A program made the position numbers and the translations under genes. A model generated the notes under the pieces. That model ran no database searches, was not told where the DNA came from, and saw nothing but the letters and a program-made list of their open reading frames with translations. Below are positions 33,220 through 43,309 of a stretch of 64,000 nucleotides of DNA, one piece after another. The stretch is from contig CAJMSE010000006.1 of assembly GCA_905216025.1 (NCBI GenBank), positions 1 through 64,000 of the forward strand. The letters are read 5' to 3'. This DNA comes from an uncultured bacterium (GTDB lineage Bacteria; Bacteroidota; Bacteroidia; Bacteroidales; Bacteroidaceae). Numbering within the stretch: the stretch's first letter is position 1; the number at the start of each line of letters is the position of its first letter.

Positions 33220-35769
33220 ATGAAGAAATATATCGTTTCTGCCCTTATGCTCCTGGCCGCCGTGACAACAACACACGCACAGTCTTCCATGACAGACCAG
33301 GCTGTGATGGAGTATGTGATAGAAGAGCATGAGAAAGGTACATCGCAGTCGCAGATCGTGACGCAGCTGATACAGAAAGGCGTAAGCATAGACCAGATAC
33401 GCCGCGTGAAGAAGAAATACGAGAGGGAAGTGGGCGACAAGTCGCTCGGAGCCAAGAACCTGACCACCTCCGGCAAGAACAAGGACCGCACGAGAGAGAA
33501 CAACGGCAAGAAGAAAAGAAACGACGACAAGGAGGGCAACGTATCGAAGTACAGGATGAAGGACGGCAGGATAAAGCCGCAGATCACCCACACCTTCGAC
33601 GAGAACGATAAGGACTACCTCCTGATGCAGCGCGAGCTGAGCACGTTCATGCCCGACTCCGACGAGATATACGACAAGGAGTATCTCGAGATGATGATGA
33701 TGAAGCAGGACAAGGACAAGAACAAGCGAAAGGTCTTCGGCCGCGACATCTTCAACAACAAAGACCTGACCTTCGAACCGGCCATGAACATCGCCACGCC
33801 GAAGAACTACCGCCTCGGACCGGGAGATGCCGTGTTCATCGACATCTACGGAGCATCGCAAAAGACCATCGAGAGCACGGTGACGCCCGAGGGCATGGTG
33901 GTGATTGAAGACTACGGGCCAGTCAGCGTGAGCGGCCTCACCGTCGACGAGGCCAACGCCCGTCTGCGCTCGACACTCGGCTCACGCTTCAGCAGCTCGA
34001 AGGTGACACTCTCCGTAGGCCAGACAAGGACGATACTCGTCAACGTCATGGGCGAGGTCAAGACGCCGGGCACCTACACGCTGTCGGCCTTCGCCACCGT
34101 GTTCCATGCCCTGTACATGGCCGGCGGCATCAGCGACATCGGCACGCTGCGCAATATCAAGGTGTTCCGCAACAACCGCCTCGTCAGCACGGTCGACATC
34201 TACGACTACATACTGAACGGCAAACTGAAAGGAAACGTGCGCTTAGCCGACAACGACGTCATCGTGGTAGGGCCTTACGACTGCCTCGTCAACATCACGG
34301 GAAAGGTCAAGCGCCCGATGTTCTACGAGATGAAGAAGAGCGAGAGCGTGGGCACGCTCCTGAAATATGCCGGCGGATTCACCGGCGACGCCTACAAGAA
34401 GTCGGTCAGACTGATACGCAAGGCCGGCACGCAATACTCGGTATACACGGTGAACGAGTTTGACATGAACACGTTTCACCTCGACGATGAAGACTCGCTG
34501 AGCGTAGACTCCATCCTGCCGAGATACTCGAACATGGTGGAGGTCAAGGGTGCCGTGTTCCGCCCGGGCATGTATCAGGTGGGCGGCGACATCAACTCGG
34601 TGCGCTCGCTCATAGAGAACGCCGAGGGACTGACCGAGGATGCCTTCACCGCACGCGCCGTGATGCACCGCATGAAGCCCGACCGCACGCTCGAGGTGGT
34701 GGCCGTCGACATCGCCGGGATAATGAGCGGCCGCGTGGCCGACATCCCGCTGCGCAACGAGGACGTGCTCTACATACCGAGCAAGAAGGAACTTCAGGAG
34801 GAGCAGACGCTCACGATACACGGTGAGGTGATATACCCCGGAGTGTATAAATATGCCGACAACGAGACGGTGGAAGACCTCATACTGCAAGCCGGAGGCC
34901 TCAACGACGCCGCCTCTATAATGAAGGTCGACGTGGCAAGGCGCATAGCAGACGCTGCCGCCACGACGTCATCGGACACGATAGCGCATACCTTCTCGTT
35001 CGCCATCAAGGACGGGTTTGTCATCGACGGCCAGCCCGGCTTCGTGCTGAAGCCCTACGATGAGGTATACGTCCGCACTTCGCCCGGCTATTTCAAGCAG
35101 CAGAACGTCAATGTGGAGGGCGAGGTGCTCTACTCCGGCACGTACACGCTATCCAAGAAGAGCCAGCGCCTTAGCGAGATGATTAAGCAGGCCGGAGGCG
35201 TCACCAACACCGCATACGTCAAGGGAGCACGACTCGAGCGCAAGATAACGCAGGACGAGCGCATGAAGATGGAGGACGTGCGCAAGCTCCTCCTCGCACA
35301 GAGCGGCGAGAAGGATACCCTCGACATGAAGAAGCTCGACTTCGGAGAGACCTACTACGTGGCCATCGACCTCGACAAGGCCATGGAGCAGCCCGGAAGC
35401 AACTACGACGTGATACTGCGCGAGGGCGACCGCATCATCGTTCCGGAATATTCGAGCACGGTGAAGATAAGCGGCGACGTCATGTCGCCCACCACCGTGG
35501 CATACCGCGAGGGCAAGGGCGTGAACTACTACATCGACCAGGCCGGAGGCTGGGGCAACCGCGCAAAGAAGAGCCGCACCTTCATCGTATACATGAACGG
35601 AAGCAAGGCCCGCGTGGGATACGGCGTGAAGCCGCTGCCCGGATGCGAGATCATCGTGCCGAGCAAGGAAGCATCGAAGAAGATGAGCACCGCAGAGATA
35701 GTCTCCATCGGCTCGAGCACGGCGTCGATAGCCACGATGCTCATAACGATAGCCAACCTGATGAAGTAA
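33220..35769 (+). CDS. Wza-like polysaccharide export protein with multiple SLBB domains
   Basis: An 849-residue secreted protein (signal peptide ending THAQ). An N-terminal helical, charged region (about 25-170) is followed by the poly-export domain (YRLGPGDAVFIDIYGASQKT near 200) and about six SLBB beta-grasp repeats, for example VNVMGEVKTPGTYTLS, VNITGKVKRPMFYEMK, VEVKGAVFRPGMYQVG and VNVEGEVLYSGTYTLS. A membrane-like segment ends the protein (IVSIGSSTASIATMLITIAN). Such proteins form the outer-membrane exit channel for capsule or exopolysaccharide. There is no lipobox at the signal cleavage site. It opens the polysaccharide cluster and is eight bases from the Wzz gene. Confidence 0.9.
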   Translation: MKKYIVSALMLLAAVTTTHAQSSMTDQAVMEYVIEEHEKGTSQSQIVTQLIQKGVSIDQIRRVKKKYEREVGDKSLGAKNLTTSGKNKDRTRENNGKKKRNDDKEGNVSKYRMKDGRIKPQITHTFDENDKDYLLMQRELSTFMPDSDEIYDKEYLEMMMMKQDKDKNKRKVFGRDIFNNKDLTFEPAMNIATPKNYRLGPGDAVFIDIYGASQKTIESTVTPEGMVVIEDYGPVSVSGLTVDEANARLRSTLGSRFSSSKVTLSVGQTRTILVNVMGEVKTPGTYTLSAFATVFHALYMAGGISDIGTLRNIKVFRNNRLVSTVDIYDYILNGKLKGNVRLADNDVIVVGPYDCLVNITGKVKRPMFYEMKKSESVGTLLKYAGGFTGDAYKKSVRLIRKAGTQYSVYTVNEFDMNTFHLDDEDSLSVDSILPRYSNMVEVKGAVFRPGMYQVGGDINSVRSLIENAEGLTEDAFTARAVMHRMKPDRTLEVVAVDIAGIMSGRVADIPLRNEDVLYIPSKKELQEEQTLTIHGEVIYPGVYKYADNETVEDLILQAGGLNDAASIMKVDVARRIADAAATTSSDTIAHTFSFAIKDGFVIDGQPGFVLKPYDEVYVRTSPGYFKQQNVNVEGEVLYSGTYTLSKKSQRLSEMIKQAGGVTNTAYVKGARLERKITQDERMKMEDVRKLLLAQSGEKDTLDMKKLDFGETYYVAIDLDKAMEQPGSNYDVILREGDRIIVPEYSSTVKISGDVMSPTTVAYREGKGVNYYIDQAGGWGNRAKKSRTFIVYMNGSKARVGYGVKPLPGCEIIVPSKEASKKMSTAEIVSIGSSTASIATMLITIANLMK

Positions 35770-35776
35770 AAACAGC

Positions 35777-36817
35777 ATGATCATGGAAAGTAACAACCCC
35801 GTAAGACAGATAGATTTCGTAAAGATATCCAAGGCCGCCATGAAGCGGAAGAGGCTGTACATATACAGCCTGCCGGCCGCATTCGCTATAGCATGCTTCA
35901 TCATCCTGTCCGTACCGCGCTACTATACATGCACCGTGAAGCTGGCACCGGAGATGTCGAGCCTCAACGCAAGCTCGCTGAACGACATTGCCTCATCGTT
36001 CGGCTTCGACATAGGAGGAGCCTCGGGCAGCAACGATGCCATCTTCCCGGAGATGTATCCGGAACTCATGGAGTCGGTGACATTCCGCACCGGCCTGTTC
36101 CCGATAGACGTACATACCGCCGACGGCGAGATAAACACCACATACTATGACTATCTGGCCAACAAGCAGAAAGCCCCGTGGTGGAGCGTCGTCAAGTCGA
36201 AGATAAGCCGTCTGTTTGCCGAGAAGCAGCCGGCAGGCAACGGCAAGGTAGACCCGTTCCGCATGACGAAAAGACAGAAAGACGTCTGCGACATGATTGG
36301 CGACAAGATAATATGCGACGTTGACAAGAAAAACTCCGTCATCTCCATCACCGTCACCGACCAGGACGCACTCATCTGCGCCACCATGGCCGACTCCGTG
36401 CGCACACGCCTGCAGGCCTTCATCACCGAGTACCGAACCAACAAGGCCAAGATAGACTACGAATACACCAAAGGCCTGTACGCGGAAGCGAAAAAAGGCT
36501 ACGAGAAAGCACGCCAGATATATGCCGCTTACGCCGATGCGAACACCGACCTGACCCTGACGAGCTTCAAATCGAAGGTCGACGACCTTGAGAACGAGAT
36601 GCAGCTGAAGTTCAACACCTACAGTTCGGTGAGCATCCAGCTCCAGGCCGCAAGGGCAAGGGTGCAGGAGCGCACGCCGGCGTTCACCACGCTGCAGGCT
36701 GCCTCCGTGCCCATAAAGCCTGCCGGACCGAAAAGAATGATATTCGTCGCCGCCATCACGCTCCTCACTTTCGTGATCACGACAATCTACGCAGCATACA
36801 AGGAAGACTGTTTCTAA
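35777..36817 (+). CDS. Wzz-type polysaccharide chain-length regulator
   Basis: A 346-residue inner-membrane protein with two membrane segments near the ends (LYIYSLPAAFAIACFIILSV and RMIFVAAITLLTFVITTIYA) and a large periplasmic coiled-coil region between (YAEAKKGYEKARQIYAAYAD). The pattern is that of polysaccharide co-polymerases, which set chain length by acting with Wzy. There is no cytoplasmic BY-kinase domain after the second segment, so kinase control, if any, would be by another protein. The proline-rich IKPAGPKR before the last segment is the family motif. Confidence 0.9.
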   Translation: MIMESNNPVRQIDFVKISKAAMKRKRLYIYSLPAAFAIACFIILSVPRYYTCTVKLAPEMSSLNASSLNDIASSFGFDIGGASGSNDAIFPEMYPELMESVTFRTGLFPIDVHTADGEINTTYYDYLANKQKAPWWSVVKSKISRLFAEKQPAGNGKVDPFRMTKRQKDVCDMIGDKIICDVDKKNSVISITVTDQDALICATMADSVRTRLQAFITEYRTNKAKIDYEYTKGLYAEAKKGYEKARQIYAAYADANTDLTLTSFKSKVDDLENEMQLKFNTYSSVSIQLQAARARVQERTPAFTTLQAASVPIKPAGPKRMIFVAAITLLTFVITTIYAAYKEDCF

Positions 36818-36838
36818 GCATACCGGGAATAAGGACAG

Positions 36839-37885
36839 ATGATATCCTTTCTTATATTGATACACATCACGGTCTTCCTGCTGTCTTTAATAGAGGAAAG
36901 AATCAGGGCGTACGCCAAGCCGATATACATCAGTTTAGGCGTAATCCTCATATTATGCGCCGGCTTCCGCGAGATAGGGATTGACAATGACTCGGAACAA
37001 TACGAGTATTACTTCAGCCATTACAACGACAAGGTGCTCATGCTGACTGTCGAATACTCGTTCCAGTGGCTGTCGCGAATCCTCAACTACCTGTCCGACG
37101 ACGTGCACATAATACTCCTCGCCTACGCGGCGATGGCCATAACGATAAAGTTCTACGCCTTCCGCAGACTGTCGGAAAGCTGGTTCATGCCCGTCGTGAT
37201 ATACATAGGATACTACTTTATCATGCACGAGCTGACCCAGATACGTGCCGGAGTGGTGTCGAGCCTGCTCCTTTTAGCCATCATCCCGCTTGCCGAGGGC
37301 CGTAAGAAACTCACGTTTCTCATCCTCTGCCTCGGATGCTTCTTCCATTACTCCACATTCGCCATGTTCCCGATGCTCTTCCTCAACAACAACGGGCTCA
37401 CCCGACGGAAGCGCATCATCTGGGCGGCCATCGTGCCGGCGGCATATATCATCTACTTCTCGGGCAACAACCTGTTCCTCGACCTGCCCATCCCGTACAT
37501 CGGAGACAAGCTCGCTTCGTATCAGAAACTTAGGGACAAGGGACTCCTCAGCAGCGAGATAAACGTGTTCAACGCCGTATTCATGGTGACAATCTTCACC
37601 TACTTCTACATCCTTTACTTCTACGACACGGTGATAAAGCACAACAAATACCTGCCCCTGATGCTCAAGATGACAGGCGTCTCAATATGCATCTTCATCA
37701 TCTTAGCGTTCATTCCCGTGATTGCATACCGCATAAACGCCCTCTACGGGATTGTGACGATAATCCTGTTCACCAACATTTACTACACGATAAACCCCGG
37801 ATGGCTTGCCAGGAGCGTGGTCGGGGTGATAGGAATAGTGCAGTTTATGATAAACGTGTTCTACACGAAACTGCTCCATCCATAG
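36839..37885 (+). CDS. EpsG/Wzy-like polysaccharide polymerase
   Basis: A 348-residue membrane protein with about ten hydrophobic segments. Landmarks of the EpsG family are AGFREIGIDNDSEQYEYYF near the N-terminus and FYFIMHEL-TQIRAGVVSSLL, followed by LGCFFHYSTFAMFPM. These proteins polymerise repeat units on the periplasmic side. It sits between the Wzz and Wzx genes, which supports a polymerase role. A 70-base gap follows. Confidence 0.85.
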   Translation: MISFLILIHITVFLLSLIEERIRAYAKPIYISLGVILILCAGFREIGIDNDSEQYEYYFSHYNDKVLMLTVEYSFQWLSRILNYLSDDVHIILLAYAAMAITIKFYAFRRLSESWFMPVVIYIGYYFIMHELTQIRAGVVSSLLLLAIIPLAEGRKKLTFLILCLGCFFHYSTFAMFPMLFLNNNGLTRRKRIIWAAIVPAAYIIYFSGNNLFLDLPIPYIGDKLASYQKLRDKGLLSSEINVFNAVFMVTIFTYFYILYFYDTVIKHNKYLPLMLKMTGVSICIFIILAFIPVIAYRINALYGIVTIILFTNIYYTINPGWLARSVVGVIGIVQFMINVFYTKLLHP

Positions 37886-37955
37886 GCGGAGGCAGCGCGA
37901 CAGTAAAGGGGAAAGACAATCAAAAGTATCAATACATACAACAACCGGCCAAGAG

Positions 37956-39212
37956 ATGTTTCAAATCAGCAGATATAAGACAATCCTTTCAAACTTCACA
38001 TACCTGTCAATACTGAACGGGCTTGACATCCTGCTGCCTCTCGCCATCATACCGTATATAACCAATGTGGTCGGAGCGACATACTTCGGACACTACGCCT
38101 TCGTGCTCGTGCTCGTCCAGAACATCAACATCCTGACCTCATACGGCTACCTGTTCTCCGCGACGAAGAAGATATCGCAGAACCGCGACGACATCAGCGC
38201 CGTCAACCGGACGTTCTGCGCCGTCATCGCGGGGCGCCTGCTCATTGCCGTCGCCGCCGTCGCCGCCGTGCTTCTGCTGTCCGGCGTGCTCTTCGCCGAC
38301 GGCATACAGCTGTTCATGTTCCTCACGGCATTGGGCATGATATTCGGCGACGTGTTCATCCCCACGTGGCTCTTCCAGGGTCTCGAGCGCATGAAATACG
38401 TCACGATAGTCAACTCCGCGTCGAAGATAGCGTTCACCCTGCTCGTCATCCTCGTGGTGAGGGAGAAGCAGGACTACCGCCTAATCCTGCTCATGAGTTC
38501 TGCCGGCTACCTCCTTGCCGCCTCGCTGAGCATGATTCTCGTGCGCCGGCAGTTCGGGCTCACGCTGCATGTCCCGTCACGGGCCGCCGTATCGGCAGAG
38601 CTCCGCGAGGGCCTGCCGCTGTTCCTGTCCACCATCGGCATGTCACTGTACCGCAATATCAACGTGCTCGTGCTCAACTTCTTCGTCAGCAGCGCCTCAG
38701 TGGGCGTATATGCTCTGGCCGAGAAGGTTATAAAGGCCTGCCAGTCGCTCATAAACCCCATATCGCAGGCCCTGTTCCCCTACTTCGGCTACCGCATGCG
38801 CAGCGGGCAGGAGGCGGGCCGCAAGGGCGACATCCGCACGCTGTGGAAGATTTCCGCCGTCTTCGCGGTGCTCCTGCTCATGGCCTCAGCGTGTATCTAC
38901 CTATTCTCGGGAGTGCTCTCCGGCCTGCTCGGCGACGACTTCGACAAGGCAGCCCCGATGCTCGACATGATGATACCGGTGCTTATCTTCGGATGTCTCA
39001 ACTACCTGCTCGGCTTCGTCGGCCTCGTAAACATGAACCGCCAGAGGTTCTTCTTCTACGCCGTCATGTCGTCAGGAACCGTCGCCCTGCTCACGCTCGT
39101 GGCCCTCGTGCCGCTGATCGGCGTCGAGGCCGGCGCCATCTCCATGGACATCTCCGAGATAATACTGTTCATCTGCTGCTCCATTAAACTGATAAAGATA
39201 TACAGACAATGA
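37956..39212 (+). CDS. Wzx-type polysaccharide flippase
   Basis: A 418-residue protein with about 12 membrane segments. It matches the polysaccharide-transporter (MOP) family: NGLDILLPLAIIPYITNVVG at the N-terminus, WLFQGLERMKYVTIVN, and LSTIGMSLYRNINVLVLNFF. It would flip undecaprenyl-linked repeat units across the inner membrane. It overlaps the next gene by four bases (ATGA). Confidence 0.9.
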   Translation: MFQISRYKTILSNFTYLSILNGLDILLPLAIIPYITNVVGATYFGHYAFVLVLVQNINILTSYGYLFSATKKISQNRDDISAVNRTFCAVIAGRLLIAVAAVAAVLLLSGVLFADGIQLFMFLTALGMIFGDVFIPTWLFQGLERMKYVTIVNSASKIAFTLLVILVVREKQDYRLILLMSSAGYLLAASLSMILVRRQFGLTLHVPSRAAVSAELREGLPLFLSTIGMSLYRNINVLVLNFFVSSASVGVYALAEKVIKACQSLINPISQALFPYFGYRMRSGQEAGRKGDIRTLWKISAVFAVLLLMASACIYLFSGVLSGLLGDDFDKAAPMLDMMIPVLIFGCLNYLLGFVGLVNMNRQRFFFYAVMSSGTVALLTLVALVPLIGVEAGAISMDISEIILFICCSIKLIKIYRQ

Positions 39213-40114
39213 TAAAACCGATAGCTGACATAATACGCAAGACAGGCATCTTCTGCGACTCCGTGCTCGGAGAGTGCGTCAAGGCATACCTCCGGATGAA
39301 GGGTTTTGAATGCTCCGGAAGCGGAGTCTACGGCGGCGCGCCGCGCAAGGAGAGAGTCATCGTATCGCTGACGAGCTACGGCCGCCGCGTGGAGTCGGTG
39401 CTGCCGTTCACTATATACTCGCTGCTGCACCAGAGGATGAAGCCCGACATGGTGGTGCTGTGGCTCGACCGCGACAACTGGAACGCCTCGAACATCCCCC
39501 CGCGCCTGCAAGTCCTGCAACGCGCCGGCCTCACCATACGCTTCTGCGACGACCTGCGCTCATACAAGAAGCACGTGCCGGCTCTCGAGGAGTTTCCCGA
39601 CGACCTCGTGATTACCGTCGACGACGACTTCTACTACTCATCCGACTTCATCGGCCGCCTTGTCGAAGCCTGGCATGCAGACCCCACAAGGATATACACC
39701 CACAGGGCCCATCGCCCGCTGTTCGCCGCCGACGGCAGCCTGAAACCCTACAACGACTGGCAGATGCTGATTCACGGCACCGCCGAAAGCCCTGTCTTCG
39801 CCACTACGGGAGGCGGCTGCCTCTTCCGCCGCGACCTGCTCCATGCCGACGCCACGGATGCCGGCCTGTTCCGCGAACTGTGCCCGATGGCCGACGATGT
39901 GTGGTTCTACTTCATGGGCGTGCTTGCCGGGACGCCCACCGAGGTGCTGCCGTTCCGGCCGTACGCGATGATTCCGCTCGACAACTTCTTCCAGGTCACG
40001 CACAAAGGGACAAACCTTTCCAGCGTGAACTGCAAGGAATCATACAATGATACACAGATAAAGAATGTGATGAAGCACTACGGCATCAGTCCCGCCGACT
40101 TAGTGCTGCGGTGA
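39209..40114 (+). CDS. Glycosyltransferase with VDDDF metal motif
   Basis: A 301-residue glycosyltransferase-like protein. Residues VIVSLTSYGRRVESVLPFTI begin the nucleotide-sugar fold, and VITVDDDFYYSSDFI is the metal-binding DxD-type motif. YNDWQMLIHGTAESPVFATT and MADDVWFYFMG follow. It would add one sugar to the lipid-linked repeat unit; donor and acceptor are unknown. Its 3' end overlaps the 3' end of the minus-strand glycosyltransferase by 29 bases. Confidence 0.85.
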   Translation: MIKPIADIIRKTGIFCDSVLGECVKAYLRMKGFECSGSGVYGGAPRKERVIVSLTSYGRRVESVLPFTIYSLLHQRMKPDMVVLWLDRDNWNASNIPPRLQVLQRAGLTIRFCDDLRSYKKHVPALEEFPDDLVITVDDDFYYSSDFIGRLVEAWHADPTRIYTHRAHRPLFAADGSLKPYNDWQMLIHGTAESPVFATTGGGCLFRRDLLHADATDAGLFRELCPMADDVWFYFMGVLAGTPTEVLPFRPYAMIPLDNFFQVTHKGTNLSSVNCKESYNDTQIKNVMKHYGISPADLVLR

Positions 40115-41066
40115 AGTCGTCACGGCTCACCGAGTCCTTGCGCCATGCGTCACGCACCACCCGGGCCATCAGCCGCACCGAGGGGTATACGCCGTAACCG
40201 CTGCGGGCCAGCAGCAGCGGCACGTACATGATGTTCGCAAGGCTCCACGGCAGGTAGAACCACAGCCGGCTGCTCAGCCGCATGTCTATGAAGCGGTTGA
40301 GATAGTGGATGTAAATCTTGCCCATGCTGCCGTGCTGCGCCGTCGACGCGCTGACCTTGTGATATATCTTCGACTCCGGCACGCAGGCCATACGCCGCCC
40401 TTCGCGTGCCATACGCAGGCAGAAATTGAAGTCTTCCTCACCGAAGAAGAACCTCTCCGTGAACACGCCGCCATCCGCCCGGAGCACTGAAGGCCTGAAA
40501 AAGAGCGCGCACCCCGTGACGAACGACACCCCGAAACTCTCCCTGCTGCGCAGCGAGTCAAGCCGCGCGTCGGCATAATGATACTTCCTGAAGCCGTGGC
40601 TCAGCCGTCCGCCGCAGTTCCATATCATACCGCGGTCGGCGTTGTAGCATATCAGCGGCGTCATCACCTCCACGTCCCCGTTATGCGCGGCAAAGGCCGT
40701 CAGCCGGTCGAGGAAGTCCGGTTCGACAACGGTGTCGTTGTTCAGGAGCAACATATAGTCGGGCATGACGCCCGCGAGCAGCCTAAGCCCCTCGTTGTTG
40801 CCCCTTGCGAATCCCATGTTTTCCCCCGCGTCGTACACTATGCACTCCCTGTTTTCCGGGGCGCGGCTCAGCCGGCAGCCGCGGCTCAGCGTACGGCTGT
40901 TTATCCCGCTGCCACTCAGGAAGCGGGATATCTCATGCACCGAGCCGTCGGTGGAGCCGTTGTCAACGACTATGACGAAGAAGTCGGAAGACATGCGGTA
41001 CAGCGATTCCAGGCACTCTATGGTGTCGCCATACCCGTTCCAGTTTAGGATTATTATTCCAGTCAT
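40086..41066 (-). CDS. GT2-family rhamnosyltransferase-like glycosyltransferase
   Basis: A 326-residue GT2 enzyme. MTGIIILNWNGYGDTIECLE is the N-terminal nucleotide-binding start, followed by VIVVDNGSTDGS, ENMGFARGNNEG and LLLNNDTVVEPDFLDRL (the DxD-like NNDT). The FFFGEEDFNFCLRMAREG segment is typical of WbbL-like rhamnosyltransferases. It is the third gene of the minus-strand unit Wzi, lipoprotein, glycosyltransferase, and runs convergently into the 39209 gene. Confidence 0.87.
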   Translation of the reverse strand: MTGIIILNWNGYGDTIECLESLYRMSSDFFVIVVDNGSTDGSVHEISRFLSGSGINSRTLSRGCRLSRAPENRECIVYDAGENMGFARGNNEGLRLLAGVMPDYMLLLNNDTVVEPDFLDRLTAFAAHNGDVEVMTPLICYNADRGMIWNCGGRLSHGFRKYHYADARLDSLRSRESFGVSFVTGCALFFRPSVLRADGGVFTERFFFGEEDFNFCLRMAREGRRMACVPESKIYHKVSASTAQHGSMGKIYIHYLNRFIDMRLSSRLWFYLPWSLANIMYVPLLLARSGYGVYPSVRLMARVVRDAWRKDSVSRDDFTAALSRRD

Positions 41067-41116
41067 GCTCTACTGCCCCTTTCCTGTATCGTTATAACAC
41101 TGCTGCCAGCCCATAA

Positions 41117-41551
41117 TCAGTATTTACGGAAGTACATCCGCAGGCGGTCGGAGACAAGCGTCATCCTGTCGCTGCTGAGGCGCTCTATCTTGAGATGCGG
41201 CTCAAGGGAGCTGAGTCCGTAATGGTGTAGCAGCGCCGGGTCGGTAATCTTTATGTCGTTGGAGTCTCTGTTGTCGATGTAGGGGTCCGAGAGGAACAGC
41301 GAGTCGCCCGCATGGTCGAAGCGGAAGAACACCTTGCGCGCCTCTCCCTTCGTGTCCACCATCTCCAGCAGCCTCATCTGCACGGCCCAGAATATGCCCA
41401 TGCCGCGCGTGTCGGCCGTTCCTCCCGTGGCGAGCGTATCCGCGGAATACATCTGCCAGTAGCCGTCGAGGTCGCCGTTATCAGACATCTCCAGTTCACA
41501 CGACGTCGTAAGTGCCAGCATTGCCAGCATTATATATACAAGTTTTCTCAT
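41117..41551 (-). CDS. Small lipocalin-like lipoprotein next to Wzi
   Basis: A 144-residue lipoprotein (signal ending LTTSC, then ELEMSDNGDL). The DLDGYWQMYSAD start and the strand-rich remainder (VFFRFDHAGDSLFLSDPYI, RMTLVSDRLRMYFRKY) look like a lipocalin-type beta barrel, a common Bacteroidales lipoprotein form. It overlaps the end of the Wzi gene by four bases, which points to shared translation and perhaps a shared role in placing polysaccharide on the surface. Function unknown. Confidence 0.8.
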   Translation of the reverse strand: MRKLVYIMLAMLALTTSCELEMSDNGDLDGYWQMYSADTLATGGTADTRGMGIFWAVQMRLLEMVDTKGEARKVFFRFDHAGDSLFLSDPYIDNRDSNDIKITDPALLHHYGLSSLEPHLKIERLSSDRMTLVSDRLRMYFRKY

Positions 41552-43125
41552 TTCTTCTTCCTTTTATCCTTGTTGCCTATCAGTCCGGCGCGCGCCACGG
41601 TCAGCTGCACACCCCAGTTGTTTCCCATCAGTTTGCCGAAGTCGGCGGCGAGCCCGCCCCTCACGCTCCATCCCACCAGGCGCGATGATTCCGGAAAGTC
41701 GTACGTGGCCTCGGCCAGCAGGCTGAGGTTCTCCTTCGGATTGTCATACGGCTCCGACGTCGGCTGGAAGTAAGTGCCGTATCCTTTCTGCCATGTGGCC
41801 AGCACGCGGTATCCCAAATAGTACGACGGATTGCCCGCGAGGCCGAGGTGGAAGGCATAGAAGCGGTTGTCCTTGACCACTATCCGTCCGTCGTCATTGT
41901 ATATGGGAGAGAGGTAGAGCGGGTTTCCCATCACCTGCCCCCAGTGCTGCCATCCGGTGAAGATGTAGTGGTTGTAGTAGTTGTCGATGCCTCCCACGTG
42001 GTCTGGGAAGCTCTCCGTGCGGTCATGGTATACCGGTCCGCTCTGATATTTGGTATACATGTATTCAAACACGATATTGTTCAGCAGCGTGCTGTTACGC
42101 AGTTTCAGCTCCGCCCCCAGCATGATGTCCTTCAGTCCGTAAAGTACGTAGCGGCGTTTCTTGCTCACGTTCCACTCCTCGCCCTCGCCGTAGCCGTCGT
42201 AGTCGAGGTGGAACAGGCCCGAATGGTCTTCAAAGAAGTGGTCGGCGTATATGCCGAGATACCATGTCTCGTAGTTGAAGTTGAGCCGTGCGACCCAGCT
42301 TCCCAGCTGGTTGCCCGCCGCGTTCTGGTATGTTGTCTCCACGGTCTCGCCCCCTCCGGGAATCAGTGCGTCGAAGAAAGCGCCCGGACCGGACTCATTC
42401 TCAATCCTCCTCATCGTGCCGTCGTCCTGCCGCACGTATGACGTACCGCCGAACTGGCATGCCATCTCGAGGCCCAGCTCAAGGGATACGGGGTAGTATC
42501 TGTAGTCGTTACCAATCTTCAGATATCCCGCCTTGCTGTGGTAGAGCACGTTCTCGGTATATTTCGACTGCCGTGCGGTGAAGTCGGCCTGCCAGTTGTC
42601 GTCGGTGAACATTCCGTAGGCGATATGTCCTTTGATGCTGAGCCAGCCCTTGGTGAACGGCAGGGCATAGTATTCCGGCAGGGAGAGGCGCACCTGCGGC
42701 ACGGGGCGGGCGTTTATTCCGAGGGTCTGCGAGCCCGAGCTGAGGCGGCTGTTCTTGAGTTCCATGGGCTGCTCCTTGCTCCCGACGGTGAGCAGTCCCT
42801 TCAGCCAGCGCACCTCGCCGTATGCCTGCTGCACCACGGCGCGGCTCGTGAAGCCGTGTGTCAGGGCGAGGTCGAGGCCGTAGCCTATCGCCCAGCGGCG
42901 CGTAGAGTCTGTTGCCACGGGTCGTGCCAGTGCCGCCCGCACATATCCGTTGGTCTCGTCGAGCGAGCTGAGTCCGTATTTATTGGCATTGAGCCACAGG
43001 GGCGTCTTGCCCTTAGAGACGGAGCCCTGCACCTCAACCTTGTAGCCGAGGTTCTCCGTGAGGTCCTGCGCCGTCGCCAGACTGGTGATGCCGACGGCAA
43101 GGAGTGTTGTTAATAGTCTGTTCAT
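41548..43125 (-). CDS. Capsule assembly Wzi family outer-membrane protein
   Basis: A 525-residue outer-membrane beta-barrel protein with signal peptide (LATAQ). It matches the Wzi family: QGSVSKGKTPLWLNANKYGL, FTSRAVVQQAYGEVRWLKG, LTVGSKEQPMELKNSRLSSG and repeated aromatic beta-strands to the end. Wzi in enteric bacteria is a lectin-like barrel that holds capsule at the surface. The C-terminus is unusually basic (GNKDKRKKK). Transcribed away from the main cluster. Confidence 0.88.
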   Translation of the reverse strand: MNRLLTTLLAVGITSLATAQDLTENLGYKVEVQGSVSKGKTPLWLNANKYGLSSLDETNGYVRAALARPVATDSTRRWAIGYGLDLALTHGFTSRAVVQQAYGEVRWLKGLLTVGSKEQPMELKNSRLSSGSQTLGINARPVPQVRLSLPEYYALPFTKGWLSIKGHIAYGMFTDDNWQADFTARQSKYTENVLYHSKAGYLKIGNDYRYYPVSLELGLEMACQFGGTSYVRQDDGTMRRIENESGPGAFFDALIPGGGETVETTYQNAAGNQLGSWVARLNFNYETWYLGIYADHFFEDHSGLFHLDYDGYGEGEEWNVSKKRRYVLYGLKDIMLGAELKLRNSTLLNNIVFEYMYTKYQSGPVYHDRTESFPDHVGGIDNYYNHYIFTGWQHWGQVMGNPLYLSPIYNDDGRIVVKDNRFYAFHLGLAGNPSYYLGYRVLATWQKGYGTYFQPTSEPYDNPKENLSLLAEATYDFPESSRLVGWSVRGGLAADFGKLMGNNWGVQLTVARAGLIGNKDKRKKK

Positions 43126-43199
43126 CTGAACCTATACCTTATATATTATCTTATTAATAACGCAGGGTTGGGCTTTTTATTATATCACGCTGCGGGATA

Positions 43200-43300
43200 T
43201 AATAGGAGCTCTCCGAGGACTCGGAAGACTCTGAGGGCTCCGAGAGTTCGGAATATCATGAGCTCTCCGAGGGCTCTGAGGGCTCGGAAGCCTCCAGAAG
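43200..43300. repeat. Short GAGGGCTC-type direct repeats
   Basis: Repeated words such as GAGCTCTCCGAGG and CTGAGGGCTC occur in a roughly 54-base period, in the gap between the Wzi gene and the next glycosyltransferase gene. No gene is visible. Confidence 0.5.
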
Positions 43301-43309
43301 CGCCAGCCC

